The notes: generated by a model from the sequence alone, not told the origin. Counted from the first letter of the stretch, positions 34,519-44,101 are shown. The stretch: 64,000 nt of DNA from Bin5 sp965204705 (GCA_965204705.1 OZ242006.1:5270001-5334000); one strand, 5' to 3'. A program made the numbers and translations.

Positions 34519-35430
34519 ATGGGCGATTGCAGGTACTGCGGAAAGTCTGCCGGTTTCTTGCGCAAGGAGCACAAGGCGTGCGCGGATGCGCATGAAGAAG
34601 GGCTGGAGAGTATCCGGAAGGTCTGTATGGAGGCCGCGTTGCACGGGGTTGACGTTGACCGGTTGGCCGACAGGGTGCGCGCGATTGGGACGAAAGCCTA
34701 TGTCGACACGTCGGAGACGGAGATGGCCGCGATGCTGGCGCGGGGCTGGCGCCACGCGGTGGATGCGGCAGTGGATGATCACTTTCTCTCGAACGAGGAG
34801 AAGCGGGCGCTCAACCGTTACCGCGCCCACCACAGTCTGGGTGCTCGCCATCTCGATGACAAGGGACACTTTACGCTATTCAGGATGATGAACCTGCTCA
34901 ACACCCTGAGCGAGCATGGAGTCATACCCCGCTGGGATCGCCGGGCCGTGCGACCGCCATTCAACCTGATGAAGAGCGAAGAGCTGCTGTGGCTGTTCGG
35001 GGGCGCAGATTACCTGGAGCAGGTTACCCAGCGGGAGTTTCGCGGAGGATCGCTGGGTGTGAGCTTTCGGGTGGCAAAGGGCGTTTACATCCGGCCGGGC
35101 GCGTTTCGGGGACGTTCGGTCGCGACCAGCTCGATGCAGCATACCGATTCGGGCGTTCTCGGGATCACGACCAAGCATATCTATTTCAAGGGGAACAGCA
35201 AGAGTTTCCGGGTCAGGCTGGAGAAGATCGTTTCGTTTGACCCGTACCGGGACGGGCTGGGCATCATGCGCGACACGGCGCGGGCCAAGCCGGAGGTATT
35301 CAGGATGGGCGAGACCGATGCCTGGTTTCTGCTGAACATTATTGACGCGGTGATGAGTCTGGACCGTGTCAAGCTGCCCAAGGCGGGCGATCCGACGCTG
35401 GATGATATTGTGGAGGAGGAACTGGAGTGA
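34519..35430 (+). CDS. Unknown protein with an N-terminal zinc finger and a PH-like C-terminal region
   Basis: 303 residues from ATG 34519 (GAGGGGGGGC upstream; a longer frame to 34387 adds a basic non-conserved-looking tail). CRYCGKSAGFLRKEHKAC at residues 4-21 looks like a treble-clef type zinc site. The middle is helical with VDDHFLSNEEKRALNRYRAH. The C-terminal part (GVLGITTKHIYFKGNSKSFR, then VRLEKIVSFDPYRDGLGIMR) resembles bacterial PH/GRAM-like domains, where a 'turns on to strand' motif is followed by I.SF. Function unknown. Confidence 0.65.
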   Translation: MGDCRYCGKSAGFLRKEHKACADAHEEGLESIRKVCMEAALHGVDVDRLADRVRAIGTKAYVDTSETEMAAMLARGWRHAVDAAVDDHFLSNEEKRALNRYRAHHSLGARHLDDKGHFTLFRMMNLLNTLSEHGVIPRWDRRAVRPPFNLMKSEELLWLFGGADYLEQVTQREFRGGSLGVSFRVAKGVYIRPGAFRGRSVATSSMQHTDSGVLGITTKHIYFKGNSKSFRVRLEKIVSFDPYRDGLGIMRDTARAKPEVFRMGETDAWFLLNIIDAVMSLDRVKLPKAGDPTLDDIVEEELE

Positions 35431-35596
35431 GGGACGGGAGGAGGGTACGCAGATGTACAGGCTTTCTCTCACGTCAGAATTACAGCGATTCTGTGCACCA
35501 TTTGACCCGGAGCAGAAGCGAACGAGACAAGAGCTTTCTTCCTTCTACAGCAGCCCCGCCGAAGAGCAGGCATCCGGTAACAGGAGGGCAACACCT

Positions 35597-36022
35597 ATGA
35601 CCAAATCCGACACATGCGAGCATTTGGGGGACCCCGAAAACGCCATCATGCGGGGCCGGCTTGAAGACGTAGACCTGAAGCAAGGGACAGCCAGACTCGA
35701 CAACTACTTGGATGACTCTGTGCCCTTGCAGTTCGACACGGCCTTGGAAGAAGAGGTTCTCCGCCTGGAATCGACACACGTCAGGGTAGAAGGTAAAGGT
35801 TGGATCAGTGACGACGACGAATGGGTCGTCATCAACATAGAAAAGATAGTCCCAACGTCGTCCGAGGTGCGCACAGTCGAAGAGATTCTTAACGATCCCA
35901 ACCCGAAGCTCTTCGATCCCGATACAGTCATTACGGCCAGTGAGCCTTTCGACGTGGATGAGTTCTTGCGCGTCATCTATGAGGGCCGCGGGCGGGAGTG
36001 GGGGAAACCATCGGACCGGTAG
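35597..36022 (+). CDS. Hypothetical protein, probable antitoxin partner of the following dead PIN toxin
   Basis: 141 residues from ATG 35597 with AGGAGG upstream; frames to 35366 overlap the previous gene and are not preferred. No domain is recognised in the N-terminal part (GRLEDVDLKQGTARLDNYLD). The C-terminal part (FDVDEFLRVIYEGRGREWGK) is acidic and helical. A PIN-toxin remnant begins at once downstream, the usual position of VapC after VapB, so an antitoxin role is inferred from context only. Confidence 0.5.
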   Translation: MTKSDTCEHLGDPENAIMRGRLEDVDLKQGTARLDNYLDDSVPLQFDTALEEEVLRLESTHVRVEGKGWISDDDEWVVINIEKIVPTSSEVRTVEEILNDPNPKLFDPDTVITASEPFDVDEFLRVIYEGRGREWGKPSDR

Positions 36023-36375
36023 TCCTGGACTCCAGCGTCGAACCTTGAATCTTCAACCGCGATCCCATCGCCCGCTATTGTGTAGAACGACTGCGGGGCA
36101 ACCGGCAGTTCATTTCGTTCCAGACGCGTGAGGAGGCCTGGTCCGGCGCACTAAGCCGCGATTTTGGGGCACAAGGCGTGAAGGAACTTACAAGCCATAT
36201 CGAGTGATATGAGGTCATCTGGGCAGACACCGGCCAGGCAGAAGGATGCGCCCGTTAGGGCACTGAGCGAAGGACCGCCGCTACCGCAATCAAGCTGAAC
36301 TGTCCCCCAGCCTCCCATGACAGCCGCTTTGCAGAAATCCCCAATCTCCAGCTGATCGGGTCGCCGATACCCTGA
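36023..36375 (+). pseudogene. Degraded PIN-domain (VapC-like) toxin
   Basis: Translation in pieces gives an evident PIN toxin: VLDSSVEP (first Asp), a frame change, then RDPIARYCVERLRGNRQFIS, FQTREEAWSGAL, a stop, YEVIWADTGQAEG, another stop, and TAATAIKLNCPPASHDSRFA with EIPNLQLIG. The order and spacing match VapC-type PIN domains. At least one frameshift and two in-frame stops (near 36206 and 36254) make it non-functional, and the third catalytic Asp region is altered. The 36376-36534 stretch holds only the RNase PH promoter region. Confidence 0.7.
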
Positions 36376-36534
36376 CTACTCTCGACGACAAAGGGCGATC
36401 TCAACTCTCTGGCCGGTTTGCGCCTTGGTGGGTTAGGGCGTATTATTGCGCGACATCTTAAACAGTTTAGTAAACGCGTCGCCGGCCGCGTTTGGCACGG
36501 GACTGGAGACGCGTGAAAGGAGCGCTGCGCAAGC

Positions 36535-37260
36535 GTGGCTATACAGAAACGGGCGGAGAATGAGTTGCGCCCTGTGCAGTTCGAGCTTGATTATATCCTG
36601 CATCCGGAAGGCTCGGTGCTGATCAGCATGGGGAACACGAAGGTCCTGTGCAATGCGACGGTGGAGGAGCGTTTGCCGCGCTGGCTGCACCGGTCTTCGC
36701 ACCGGCACGGCTGGGTGACGGCGGAGTATGCGATGCTGCCGCGCAGCACGCACCAGCGGGTGGACCGGGAGACGCTGCGGCCGAAGGGGCGTACGCAGGA
36801 GATCACGCGGTTGATTGGCCGCAGTTTGCGGGCGGCGGTGGACCTGGACAGGCTGGGCGAGCGCCAGATCGTGGTCGACTGCGATGTGATCCAGGCGGAC
36901 GGGGGGACGCGCACGGCGGCGATTACGGGCGGTTATGTGGCGCTGGCGCTGGCGGTCAAGCGGCTGGAGCGCAAGAAGAGGGCGAAGCCGGGTACGCTGA
37001 TCCGGCAGGTGGCGGCGGTGAGTGTGGGCATTCTGAACGGGAAGGCGTTTCTGGATCTCGACTACCAGATGGACCAGAACGCGGATGTCGATTTTAACGT
37101 GGTGATGACGGACAGCGGCGATTTCGTGGAGGCGCAGGGGACGGCGGAAGGGGAGCCGTTCAGCAAGGCGGCGTTGAACGCGATGATGCTGCTGGCGGAG
37201 ATGGGGATAGAGGAGTTGATCCGCTTGCAGAGGCGCGCGCTGGCGGAGGCTGGATATTGA
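36535..37260 (+). CDS. rph: Ribonuclease PH
   Basis: 241 residues from GTG 36535 (GAAAGGAGC upstream). Phosphorolytic 3'-5' exoribonuclease that trims tRNA 3' ends. Family blocks are complete: VLISMGNTKVLCNATVEERL, GWVTAEYAMLPRSTHQRVDR, GRTQEITRLIGRSLRAAVDL, VDCDVIQADGGTRTAAITGG and DLDYQMDQNADVDFNVVMT. The phosphate-binding and catalytic positions appear intact. Standard length. Confidence 0.97.
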   Translation: MAIQKRAENELRPVQFELDYILHPEGSVLISMGNTKVLCNATVEERLPRWLHRSSHRHGWVTAEYAMLPRSTHQRVDRETLRPKGRTQEITRLIGRSLRAAVDLDRLGERQIVVDCDVIQADGGTRTAAITGGYVALALAVKRLERKKRAKPGTLIRQVAAVSVGILNGKAFLDLDYQMDQNADVDFNVVMTDSGDFVEAQGTAEGEPFSKAALNAMMLLAEMGIEELIRLQRRALAEAGY

Positions 37261-37340
37261 CTGCAGTGGTCAGTGGCTAGTGACCAGTGGTCAGTGATTC
37301 GTAGCAGCATGGACGGAATTCAAGAGAGGGGAAGCGGGTA

Positions 37341-38405
37341 TTGAGCAGGAGGAGGAAACGGGTTACTTTGCGCGATGTGGCGCGTCAGGCGGGCGTATCA
37401 CCGACGGCGGTTTCGTTCGCTTACAATGCCCCGCACCAGTTGAGCCAGGCTACGCGGGAACATATCCTGGACACGGCGGAGTTGCTGGGCTACCAGCCTC
37501 ACCCCGTGGCGCGCACGCTGGCGACGGGCCGCACGAATGCAATCGGGCTGCTGGTGCCGACCAGTCTGAACTGGATGCTGCACGATCCTCTCTTTACCCA
37601 TTTTCTGGGGGAGGTGGGCGCGGCCTGTGACCGGGAGGAGAAGCGGATCGTACTGGCGTCGATGCACGAGACGCGGCGCCGGGACCCGCGTCAGAACAGC
37701 AAGGCAGTGGCGCCGGCTACGTGGCTGGCGTCGATTGCGGCCGACGGCTTTCTGATGGTGGGCATCGACCGCACCCATCCACTGACCGAGGCGGTGCAAC
37801 GCTCCCAGCGCCCTATCGTACTGCTCGACAGCGCTTCGGGCCTGCAGGCGCCGACCTTCAACATTGACGACTACGGGGGCGCGTATGCGGCTGCACAGCA
37901 TCTGCTGGCCAAAGGGCATCGCCAGTTCGCGATCGCGACGATGACGCCGCGACGCGATGGGGTAGTGATTCCCTCGATGGAACGCAGGGTATGCGGATTT
38001 GCACAGGCGGTTGAGGAGGCCGGGCTGCCGCCTTCGGCGGTGCAGATCGTACATGCGCGCGGCGTGCTTGCCGCCGGGCACGAGTCGTTCCAGAATATCT
38101 GGCAGCTGCGGAGGCGGCCGACGGCGGTTTTTTGTGTGAGCGATGTGAGGGCGCTGGGGATCCTAAGCGGTGCGCGCAGGGAGGGGATCTCTGTGCCGGA
38201 GGACCTGGCTGTGGTTGGATTTGGCGATCTGCCCGACGCGAGCGAATCGAGCCCGCCGCTGACGACGGTTCACCGGGATATGGACAGCCAGCCGCAGCTG
38301 GCGATTCGGACTCTTTTTCAGTTGATTAACGAGCAGATCAGTGAAGCGGATTTAGAGTCGCCGCATATTAGCGGGACGCGGCTAGTTGTTCGCGAGAGCA
38401 GTTAA
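37341..38405 (+). CDS. LacI-family transcriptional regulator
   Basis: 354 residues, TTG start. The N-terminal helix-turn-helix and hinge are classical (VTLRDVARQAGVSPTAVSFA, LLGYQPHPVARTLATGRTNA). The ligand-binding domain shows DGFLMVGIDRTHPLTEAVQR, NIDDYGGAYAAAQHLLAKGH and the C-terminal VPEDLAVVGFGDLPDASESS. These proteins repress sugar or nucleoside genes until ligand binds. No sugar-utilisation gene is adjacent, so the target is unknown. The 38406-38783 stretch downstream shows no gene. Confidence 0.93.
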   Translation: MSRRRKRVTLRDVARQAGVSPTAVSFAYNAPHQLSQATREHILDTAELLGYQPHPVARTLATGRTNAIGLLVPTSLNWMLHDPLFTHFLGEVGAACDREEKRIVLASMHETRRRDPRQNSKAVAPATWLASIAADGFLMVGIDRTHPLTEAVQRSQRPIVLLDSASGLQAPTFNIDDYGGAYAAAQHLLAKGHRQFAIATMTPRRDGVVIPSMERRVCGFAQAVEEAGLPPSAVQIVHARGVLAAGHESFQNIWQLRRRPTAVFCVSDVRALGILSGARREGISVPEDLAVVGFGDLPDASESSPPLTTVHRDMDSQPQLAIRTLFQLINEQISEADLESPHISGTRLVVRESS

Positions 38406-38783
38406 GGGCTGAAGCGGCGAGTGTCTCGAAAACCTGGCCGGGCGCACCCTTCTTGTATGCCATGCGCTTGACGAGGGTTATTGCAAGAGCTCCACGAGAG
38501 TTTACCAGTATGGATTTTTCAGGTAACACATCAGCGGCGGTGAAAGAAGCTACTACTGTCTCAGGACAAACACAAAGGAGTAGTTATAGGCTCCAGGCTG
38601 TTGGCGCGCGGGCCAGGTGCCGTTCATTCCTCTCTTTTGATTGCGCTGCCTTCACTGTGGGGACTGGTGCCCTACCGGACTTAGGGGACGACTGCACCTC
38701 ATTTGAGCGTATATGACAGAATCTGCCTCTACTCCTCGCAGGGAAAACTAGCCGCGCGGTGGATCCAAACCAGAAGGCTTTCG

Positions 38784-39632
38784 TCATTGACCTATCTGCT
38801 GTTCCCAGAGATTATTCAATTCTGTTTTATTCCGTCTCCAAAGCCAATCAGGAATTAGTGGAGCTATTGCGCGTGCAATCTGATATTCATGGAGAAGCCT
38901 GATTACCTGAATTTCTGTCAGGGATTCAAGTTCCAATAGCCGTGAGGCGCTTTCATTTGCTTTTTCGGCCTGACTTGAAAACGAACGATATTGGAAGCAA
39001 AGACGTAGATATCCGTAAGCGACCAGGAGAGCAACTACGGTGACGAGAATGCGGCCCACAGTTGTCTCCCACCGTTGGAAAGGCAGTGAATGGAATACAA
39101 CGAGTGTCAACACAAAAAGCCCCAATGAAATCGCGCTCAATACAAAGAGAAAACCGGACATCTTTCTTGCCAGATGCTTTGTGTACCAAGCGCTCTGATT
39201 CAAGTTTTCGACCGCTCTTCGGGCCGATACCACTTTGTGCGAATCAAAGTAGGGTGAATCCTCCGTTCCATATCCCGCCTTCTTAACTGTGTTGGAAACC
39301 TCAAGAATCAAATCAGCTTCTTCTTGCTCGGAAATCTTCCATCCTAAGCCATCCTGAAACTCAAGCTTGCGCTTTATGGTTTCGGCCTTGCCCTGAAGAA
39401 TATCGGCGCGCCACTGAAACAAGGAAAGGGTGACCGTAAGACCAGCCGGCAGTAGCCAGATCCAGTCAGGCCATTCTTTCCACAGTAGTGAAATAATGGT
39501 GATAATGACAACAGCGAGCCTCGACACATTGGCCCAGAACCACCACCGTTTCGCTTCCTTGAACTGTGCTGCCGTCAGTAGGCGTATGCTGATTGGCTCC
39601 CCGTTTTCTCTATCCAAAGTTGGGGAAGACAT
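38784..39632 (-). CDS. S-4TM family predicted pore-forming CBASS effector
   Basis: About 282 residues from ATG 39632 (GGTGGGAAA upstream), with its first 23 bases inside the CD-NTase gene. There are four hydrophobic helices in two pairs: NVSRLAVVIITIISLLWK with IWLLPAGLTVTLSLF, and FLFVLSAISLGLFVLTLVVF with ILVTVVALLVAYGYLRL. A cytoplasmic region between the pairs and a coiled C-terminus complete it. This layout matches S-4TM effectors encoded next to CD-NTases. In CBASS the nucleotide signal opens or assembles the membrane effector and kills the infected cell. Ligand and activity are inferred. Confidence 0.75.
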   Translation of the reverse strand: MSSPTLDRENGEPISIRLLTAAQFKEAKRWWFWANVSRLAVVIITIISLLWKEWPDWIWLLPAGLTVTLSLFQWRADILQGKAETIKRKLEFQDGLGWKISEQEEADLILEVSNTVKKAGYGTEDSPYFDSHKVVSARRAVENLNQSAWYTKHLARKMSGFLFVLSAISLGLFVLTLVVFHSLPFQRWETTVGRILVTVVALLVAYGYLRLCFQYRSFSSQAEKANESASRLLELESLTEIQVIRLLHEYQIARAIAPLIPDWLWRRNKTELNNLWEQQIGQ

Positions 39633-40641
39633 TTTCCCACCATGCAATAGAATCTTCGTGATAGCCCTGCTGCTCGCAGTGTACGGCATTTTGAGCATAT
39701 TGAGCGTGTTTGTTCGCCGCGTTATGAATCTCTATCTTGTCCTCCCTTGTCAGATCTGCATCGAGATGCGGCCCCAGACCTTTGGGATCCGGACAAGCAA
39801 CCATTACATAATGTGCAAGTTGCTGGAAAGCACAGGGAATGCTCCATCTGACCTTCGACTCAATTGCGGGATAGCCATATCTGAACGCGTTGATCAGTAG
39901 CGTTTCGAGGTAGTAAGACGCCAGCCTGGGGGCGGCGCGTCTCCTTACGTTCCAGTACTTGATGAGCCGGATCAATGGAAGCAGATACCCGTTCTGGGTC
40001 TGGTTTGCTCCGGTCACAATCTCCTGATCGATTCGCGGGTCCGTTCTCATCCAGTTACCTCTGCCGTCAGGGATCAAGTAATGGAGTGTTGAACCACTCC
40101 AATCTGCAACAGATAGGGCAGGAACGATATCGAAAGCCCAGTCGTAGGACAGCAGATTGAGAACTACGGCCACCCCCGTTCGCTTGATTTCAGACTTTTT
40201 GTAATTCTTTACCTGCTTCAGCCCACCCTTGAACTGACCGAGGATCTTGGTTGAGCTAACCCAGCCGTACTCGTCCATATAGGGTCTCAACGGCGATAAC
40301 TCGCTAGTGGCGCTTACCAGAAAAGTGTATGCATCCCAGGAAGCCTGAACAACTTGAGCATCTTGCCCGTTGAGCATGACGAGCATGTCTATATCATCCA
40401 AGGGGCGGATTTTTGTCTTGCGAGCGAATGAGCCGAAGGGCCTGAACTGGCCCGTTATGCGGGGAAAATTCTTGTTGCCATCTCTGACCGTGATGAGCTG
40501 CTTTTGCAGGTAATCTCGACTTCCCCGAGCCTTTCGTACTGTATTTGGATTGAGATTGACTTTGTCATGTTGGAATTCGTTGAACGCATGTGGAGCGGAA
40601 ATGGATGTATTGCGATGGGCCAAACCCGGGGAAAAGGTCAT
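39610..40641 (-). CDS. CD-NTase (cGAS/DncV-like nucleotidyltransferase) of a CBASS system
   Basis: 343 residues. The nucleotidyltransferase site is complete: FGSF at 69-72 with ARKTKIRPLDDIDML, giving the metal-binding pair D83/D85, and a third Asp in WAFDIVPALS (about D171). The helical C-terminal half (LLPLIRLIKYWNVRRRAAPR) is as in the OAS/cGAS-like fold. Upon phage infection such enzymes make cyclic di- or trinucleotides. It is the first gene of a two-gene unit with the S-4TM effector. No E1/E2, HORMA/TRIP13 or Cap3-like genes are present, so this is a minimal (type I) CBASS. Confidence 0.82.
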   Translation of the reverse strand: MTFSPGLAHRNTSISAPHAFNEFQHDKVNLNPNTVRKARGSRDYLQKQLITVRDGNKNFPRITGQFRPFGSFARKTKIRPLDDIDMLVMLNGQDAQVVQASWDAYTFLVSATSELSPLRPYMDEYGWVSSTKILGQFKGGLKQVKNYKKSEIKRTGVAVVLNLLSYDWAFDIVPALSVADWSGSTLHYLIPDGRGNWMRTDPRIDQEIVTGANQTQNGYLLPLIRLIKYWNVRRRAAPRLASYYLETLLINAFRYGYPAIESKVRWSIPCAFQQLAHYVMVACPDPKGLGPHLDADLTREDKIEIHNAANKHAQYAQNAVHCEQQGYHEDSIAWWENVFPNFG

Positions 40642-41014
40642 GTCTTTACCTCACTGTCGGAAAGAAAGGCACGGTTGCAGGTACCGGCTGAAATGCGTTT
40701 TAAAAGAGTGTATTCCCGAGAGCAGCCCACCAACGGCGATTCCGGGGCGCTCGATATGTTTCAGCGTACACATGTGCTATTGTAGCATGTCGCTGATTCT
40801 CGGATCAAGTACCAGACGCCTCCATTTCCTGATAATCTCGGAGTCACTTACAGAATTCCAACGCCTCAATGCTGCCGTCTCAGCAGACCAGTCGCTTCTG
40901 TAACTGGTATGATTCAGTGCCAGGAAGGTCGACCTTTAGCAGTTTGCACCGGCCTTTCCGCCCTCATACAATGTCATTAGGAATCCCCTTCTTCTCTCAA
41001 ACCCGGACCCGCCC
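40642..41014. other. Divergent intergenic region between CBASS and the methyltransferase gene
   Basis: No supported gene. It should hold promoters for both directions. Frames on the plus strand are antisense leader and not protein-like. Confidence 0.4.
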
Positions 41015-44000
41015 ATGTTCCAGCTCAAACCCACACACAAGGTCGTCAAGGACTACTTCGCCGAGGTCCGCAAACTGACCCAACTCGGCGCGGTGCATGA
41101 GGGCGCGGTCGCGCCCGCGTTCGCCAATCTGCTGCGCGCCGCCGCGCAACCGTTCGGCTGGACGCTGGCCGAACAGTACGCGCGCACCGTGCGCGGCCGA
41201 CAGACCATCCGCATCGACGGCGCGCTGCTGGACAGATTCAGGCTGGCGCGCGGCTATTGGGAGGCCAAGGACAGCGCCGACGACCTCGACGCCGAGATCA
41301 GCCGCAAGCTGGCCGCCGGCTATCCGCAGGACAACATTCTCTTCCAGTCGCCGGCGCGCATCGTTGTCCTCCAGCAGGGGCAGCGGGTGTGGGACACGCC
41401 GGTAGAGACGCCGGACGCGCTCGTCGCCGGGCTGCGCGCCTTCCTCGCCTACCAGCCACCGGCGTTTGAACGCTGGCAGCAGGCGGTCGAAGAGTTCAAG
41501 GCGGTGGTGCCGGAACTGGCCGCGGCGCTGCTGGAACTGATCGAGGGCGAACGGCGCGGCAACCAGGGCTTCATCGACGCCTTCGGCAGATTCGCGGATC
41601 TCTGCCGCGCCGCGATCAACCCCAACATCTCCGACCAGGCGGTCGAGGAGATGCTGATCCAGCACCTGCTGACCGAGCGTATCTTCCGGCGGGTCTTCGA
41701 CAACCCGGATTTCGTCAACCGCAACGTGATTGCGCGCGAGATAGAAGAGGTTGCGCGCGCGCTGACCAGCCAGCGCTTCAGCCGCCGCGAATTCTTCCGC
41801 CCGCTGGACCGCTTTTACGGCGCAATCGAAACCACGGCCGCCACGATCAACGACTTCTCGGAGAAGCAGGGCTTTCTCAACACCGTCTACGAGCAGTTTT
41901 TCCAGGGCTTTTCGGTCGAGGTGGCGGACACGCACGGCATCGTCTACACGCCGCAGGCGATAGTCGATTTCATGGTGCGCTCGGTCGAGGCGCTGCTGCA
42001 GCGCGAGTTTGGGCGCTCACTGGCCGACAGCGGCGTCCATCTGCTGGACCCGTTCGTGGGCACCGGCAACTTCATCCTGCGGGTTATGCGCCACCTGGGG
42101 GAGGTCGGGCGGCTGAGCAGCCTGCCGCACAAGTACGCGCACGAACTGCACTGCAACGAGGTGATGCTGCTGCCCTACTACATCGCGGCCATGAACATCG
42201 AGCACGACTACTACGAGCTGACCGGCCGGTACGCGCCCTTCGCCGGCATCTGCCTGGTGGACACCTTCGAGCTGGCCGAGGAGATCCAGATGAACATGTT
42301 TGCGCCGGAGAACACGGCGCGCGTGCAGGCGCAGCAGGAGCAGGAGATCACCGTCATCATCGGCAACCCGCCGTATAACGCGGGGCAGGTCAACGAGAAC
42401 GACAACAACAAGAACCGCAAGTACAAGACGATGGACAAGCGGGTGCGGGAGACCTATTCGAAGGACTCCAAAGCGACCAACAAGAACGCGCTCTCCGATC
42501 CGTATGTGAAGGCAGTACGGTGGGCGGCGGACCGCATCGGCGCTGAAGGCATTGTCGCCTTTGTAAGCAACAGCGGCTTTCTCGACGGCGTTGCGACCGA
42601 TGGCATGCGTAAACATCTGTCAGACGACTTTGACGCCATTTACATCCTCGACCTGGGCGGGAACGTGCGCAAGAATCCCAAGCTGTCGGGCACGACCCAC
42701 AACGTCTTTGGCATTCAGGTCGGTGTCAGCATCAACTTTTTCGTCAAGAGGCGTGTCCAGGCCGACTCTGCGGCGGAGATCTTATACGCGCGCGTCGAAG
42801 AGAACTGGCGCAAAGAACGGAAGTACCGCTATCTGGATGATAAGCAACAGCACGGCAACGTCGATTGGACCAGGCTTTCCCCGGACAGGCGGCACACATG
42901 GCTGACAGAGGGGCTCCACGCCGAGTTTGAAACCTTTGTGCCGCTGGGCAGCAGGGAAGCAAAGGCAGCAAAAGGTGAGGCCGTGGATGTGCTTTTTCGC
43001 ACATTCAGTAACGGTGTAAAGACCAATAAGGATGCGTGGGTCTATAACTTCAGCCGTCCCGCGCTCGCCGAAAACATGGGTCGGATGATTGACACCTACA
43101 ACGAGCAAGTATTCAAGTGGGAAAGACATAGGAATCGAGGCGCGAGCGTTGATGATTTTGTTGTTTCTGACGCCAGTAAAATCGCCTGGAGTTCCGGGCT
43201 GAAACAGTCGCTGCAAAGAGGGAAAATCGCTGATTTCTCGCAAGAAAAGATAAGGGCTTCGTTTTTTCGTCCATTTGCCAAGTTCAGCCTCTATTTTGAC
43301 CGAATGATGTGCGAAAGGGTGTACGTTTTCCCTTCCATCTTCCCAACACCGGAGATTGAGTCAGAAAATCGGGTGATATGGATCAAGGTGGGTGCGGATT
43401 GGCCGATGTTTGCGCTGATGGTCAATAGAATTCCTAATCTGCTGCCACAAGGCGGCTCCCAATGCTTTCCCTTCTACACCTACGACGAGGACGGCAGCAA
43501 CCGCCGCGAAAACATCACCGACTGGGCGCTGGCGCGGTTCCGCACGCAGTACCGGGACGAGACGATCGGCAAGTGGGACATCTTCCATTACGTCTACGGC
43601 CTGCTGCACCATCCCGGCTACCGCCAGCGCTACCAGGCCAACCTCAAGCGCGAGCTGCCGCGCCTGCCGTTCGCGCCCGACTTTCACGCCTTTGCGGCGG
43701 CCGGCGCGCGGCTGGCGGAAATCCACGTCGGTTATGAGGAGACACCCCCTTATGCGCTGGAGGAGATCGAGACGCCGGGGCAGCCGCTAGACTATCGCGT
43801 CGAGAAGATGCGCCTCGCCAAGGACAGGACGCAGATCCGCTACAACGGCTTCCTGAAGCTGGGCGGGGTGCCGGCGGAAGCGTTCGACTACCGGCTGGGC
43901 AACCGCTCGGCGCTGGAGTGGGTGATCGACCAGTACCGGGTGAAGACGGACAGGCGCAGCGGGATCGTGAATGATCCGAACCGGGCGGAGGATCCGCGCT

Positions 44001-44101
44001 ACATCGTCAATCTGCTTGGAAGGGTGATCGCCGTCAGCCTGGAGACGGTGCAGATCGTGGCGGGGCTGCCAAGCTATGGGTATGAAGCGGAAGTGTCATG
44101 A
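41015..44101 (+). CDS. Nuclease-DNA methyltransferase fusion (type IIG/ISP-like restriction-modification enzyme without helicase)
   Basis: 1,028 residues. The N-terminal part contains GYWEAKDSADDLDAEI (about 80-95), a PD-(D/E)xK-like E-x-K site. The gamma-class N6-adenine methyltransferase core has motif I DPFVGTGNFILRVMRHLG from residue 345 and motif IV NPPY from 451 (IIGNPPYNAGQVNENDNN). The C-terminal half (GTTHNVFGIQVGVSINFFVK, FHYVYGLLHHPGYRQRYQAN) resembles the target-recognition end of type ISP enzymes such as LlaBIII. No DEAD/helicase motifs are present. It probably both methylates and cuts, as single-chain type IIG enzymes do; specificity is unknown. Confidence 0.8.
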   Translation: MFQLKPTHKVVKDYFAEVRKLTQLGAVHEGAVAPAFANLLRAAAQPFGWTLAEQYARTVRGRQTIRIDGALLDRFRLARGYWEAKDSADDLDAEISRKLAAGYPQDNILFQSPARIVVLQQGQRVWDTPVETPDALVAGLRAFLAYQPPAFERWQQAVEEFKAVVPELAAALLELIEGERRGNQGFIDAFGRFADLCRAAINPNISDQAVEEMLIQHLLTERIFRRVFDNPDFVNRNVIAREIEEVARALTSQRFSRREFFRPLDRFYGAIETTAATINDFSEKQGFLNTVYEQFFQGFSVEVADTHGIVYTPQAIVDFMVRSVEALLQREFGRSLADSGVHLLDPFVGTGNFILRVMRHLGEVGRLSSLPHKYAHELHCNEVMLLPYYIAAMNIEHDYYELTGRYAPFAGICLVDTFELAEEIQMNMFAPENTARVQAQQEQEITVIIGNPPYNAGQVNENDNNKNRKYKTMDKRVRETYSKDSKATNKNALSDPYVKAVRWAADRIGAEGIVAFVSNSGFLDGVATDGMRKHLSDDFDAIYILDLGGNVRKNPKLSGTTHNVFGIQVGVSINFFVKRRVQADSAAEILYARVEENWRKERKYRYLDDKQQHGNVDWTRLSPDRRHTWLTEGLHAEFETFVPLGSREAKAAKGEAVDVLFRTFSNGVKTNKDAWVYNFSRPALAENMGRMIDTYNEQVFKWERHRNRGASVDDFVVSDASKIAWSSGLKQSLQRGKIADFSQEKIRASFFRPFAKFSLYFDRMMCERVYVFPSIFPTPEIESENRVIWIKVGADWPMFALMVNRIPNLLPQGGSQCFPFYTYDEDGSNRRENITDWALARFRTQYRDETIGKWDIFHYVYGLLHHPGYRQRYQANLKRELPRLPFAPDFHAFAAAGARLAEIHVGYEETPPYALEEIETPGQPLDYRVEKMRLAKDRTQIRYNGFLKLGGVPAEAFDYRLGNRSALEWVIDQYRVKTDRRSGIVNDPNRAEDPRYIVNLLGRVIAVSLETVQIVAGLPSYGYEAEVS

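Noticed and set aside
34057..34869. A 270-codon minus-strand frame upstream of the zinc-finger gene
   Set aside because: Composition is not protein-like and it overlaps the better supported plus-strand gene.
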